Shown here: positions 5,550 through 5,778 of the stretch, in pieces
Position numbering within the stretch: the stretch's first letter is position 1
Layout: every line of letters begins with the position of its first letter
Assembly: GCA_019309245.1 (NCBI GenBank)
Contig: JAFDGP010000173.1
Location: forward strand, 1-5,778
Length of the DNA: 5,778 bases
Direction of reading: 5' to 3'
From: Deltaproteobacteria bacterium
GTDB lineage: Bacteria > Desulfobacterota > Desulfobacteria > Desulfobacterales > C00003060
Translations under genes and position numbers: made by a program
Notes under the pieces: model-generated
Told to the model about the DNA's origin: nothing
Database searches by the model: none
What the model saw: the letters and a program-made list of their open reading frames with translations, nothing else

Positions 5550-5589
5550 AGGTGAAGTTGCGGGTCTAACAAAGTCGTTGACGATAGTC

Positions 5590-5778
5590 ATGAGCCAAAA
5601 CAATAAAGCAGAAAACCTCGTTGGTGCCGTCATGGTCGTCGGGGGCGGCATAGCGGGAATCCAGGCGTCAACAGAACTTGCTGATGCCGGTTTCCGCGTG
5701 TACTTGGTGGAAAGATCTCCTGCGATCGGCGGTGTGATGGCGGCGCTGGACAAAACATTTCCCACCAATGACTGCTCG
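5590..5778 (+). CDS. HdrA-like FAD iron-sulfur protein, N-terminus only (cut by window end)
   Basis: Sixty-three residues are visible. After a short polar leader comes a Rossmann nucleotide-binding site VVGGGIAGIQAS (16-27) with the G18-x-G20-x2-G23 pattern, then an acidic residue (Glu41) for the ribose, then IGGVMAALDKTFPTNDCS (46-63). This last segment is the hallmark of heterodisulfide reductase subunit A and its relatives (QmoA, BamE-type), where the FAD domain is combined with iron-sulfur motifs further on. HdrA proteins are cytoplasmic and can act in flavin-based electron bifurcation. The start at 5590 is the first in-frame ATG consistent with the family; an ATG at residue 15 is already inside the Rossmann strand. 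No clear SD is seen, which may be a consequence of the element just upstream. Placed after an AOR subunit and its iron-sulfur partner, it suggests that electrons from the AOR reaction pass to an Hdr-type complex. Confidence 0.92.
   Translation, partial: MSQNNKAENLVGAVMVVGGGIAGIQASTELADAGFRVYLVERSPAIGGVMAALDKTFPTNDCS

Noticed and set aside
5348..5569. A 73-residue + strand frame running through the inverted-repeat element
   Set aside because: It overlaps the end of the iron-sulfur subunit gene and its sequence is mostly the translated inverted repeats; no SD and no family resemblance.
5388..5590. The inverted-repeat region as an ordinary intrinsic terminator ending the operon
   Set aside because: The arms are 94 bases apart and are followed by AAGGTGAAG rather than a U-tract, and hdrA continues in the same direction with related function.

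Overview
The window reads as part of a strictly anaerobic bacterial genome. My best guess is a sulfate-reducing or syntrophic member of the Desulfobacterota (former Deltaproteobacteria). The reason is the gene content: an aldehyde:ferredoxin oxidoreductase (AOR) family tungsto/molybdo-pterin enzyme, two small iron-sulfur proteins, an FMN-binding glutamate-synthase-like protein and the start of an HdrA-like flavoprotein. The taxon is inferred from gene content only.

Layout, all real genes on the + strand. 1-210: 3' end of an unrecognised coding sequence. 211-367: short gap with two small dyads. 368-1063: a GAF-ANTAR regulator. 1064-1282: a regulatory leader with a near-consensus sigma70 promoter (1111-1140), a hairpin with loop AACGGG (1176-1209), a short hairpin with loop AAUGAA (1212-1223) and an intrinsic terminator (1221-1260) whose 5' strand shares bases with the second hairpin. 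1283-2848: FMN-binding glutamate-synthase-domain protein. 2910-3116: 68-residue ferredoxin-like protein. 3188-5032: AOR-family catalytic subunit. 5013-5387: 12-cysteine iron-sulfur protein overlapping the AOR gene by 20 bases. 5406-5549: a non-coding, MITE-like element with about 25-bp inverted ends. 5590 to the right edge: N-terminus of an HdrA-like protein.

How it may work together: ANTAR proteins bind RNA elements with two hexanucleotide loops (A at position 1, G at position 4) and prevent a terminator from forming. The regulator gene sits directly upstream of a leader with exactly this architecture, so the redox operon is probably controlled by transcription antitermination in response to a ligand or state sensed by the GAF domain. 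The operon itself looks like an electron-transfer module: the AOR subunit would oxidise or reduce an aldehyde or acid-type substrate, the iron-sulfur proteins would carry electrons, and the HdrA-like and FMN proteins would be flavin-based electron hubs. The overall reaction and substrate cannot be read from the sequence.

The points most worth following are the complete ANTAR attenuator, the AOR subunit's lack of any acidic residue where the family usually has its active-site glutamate, the glutamate-synthase-like protein that lacks the usual 3Fe-4S cysteines but has an N-terminal four-cysteine motif, and the inverted-repeat element lying between the last two redox genes.
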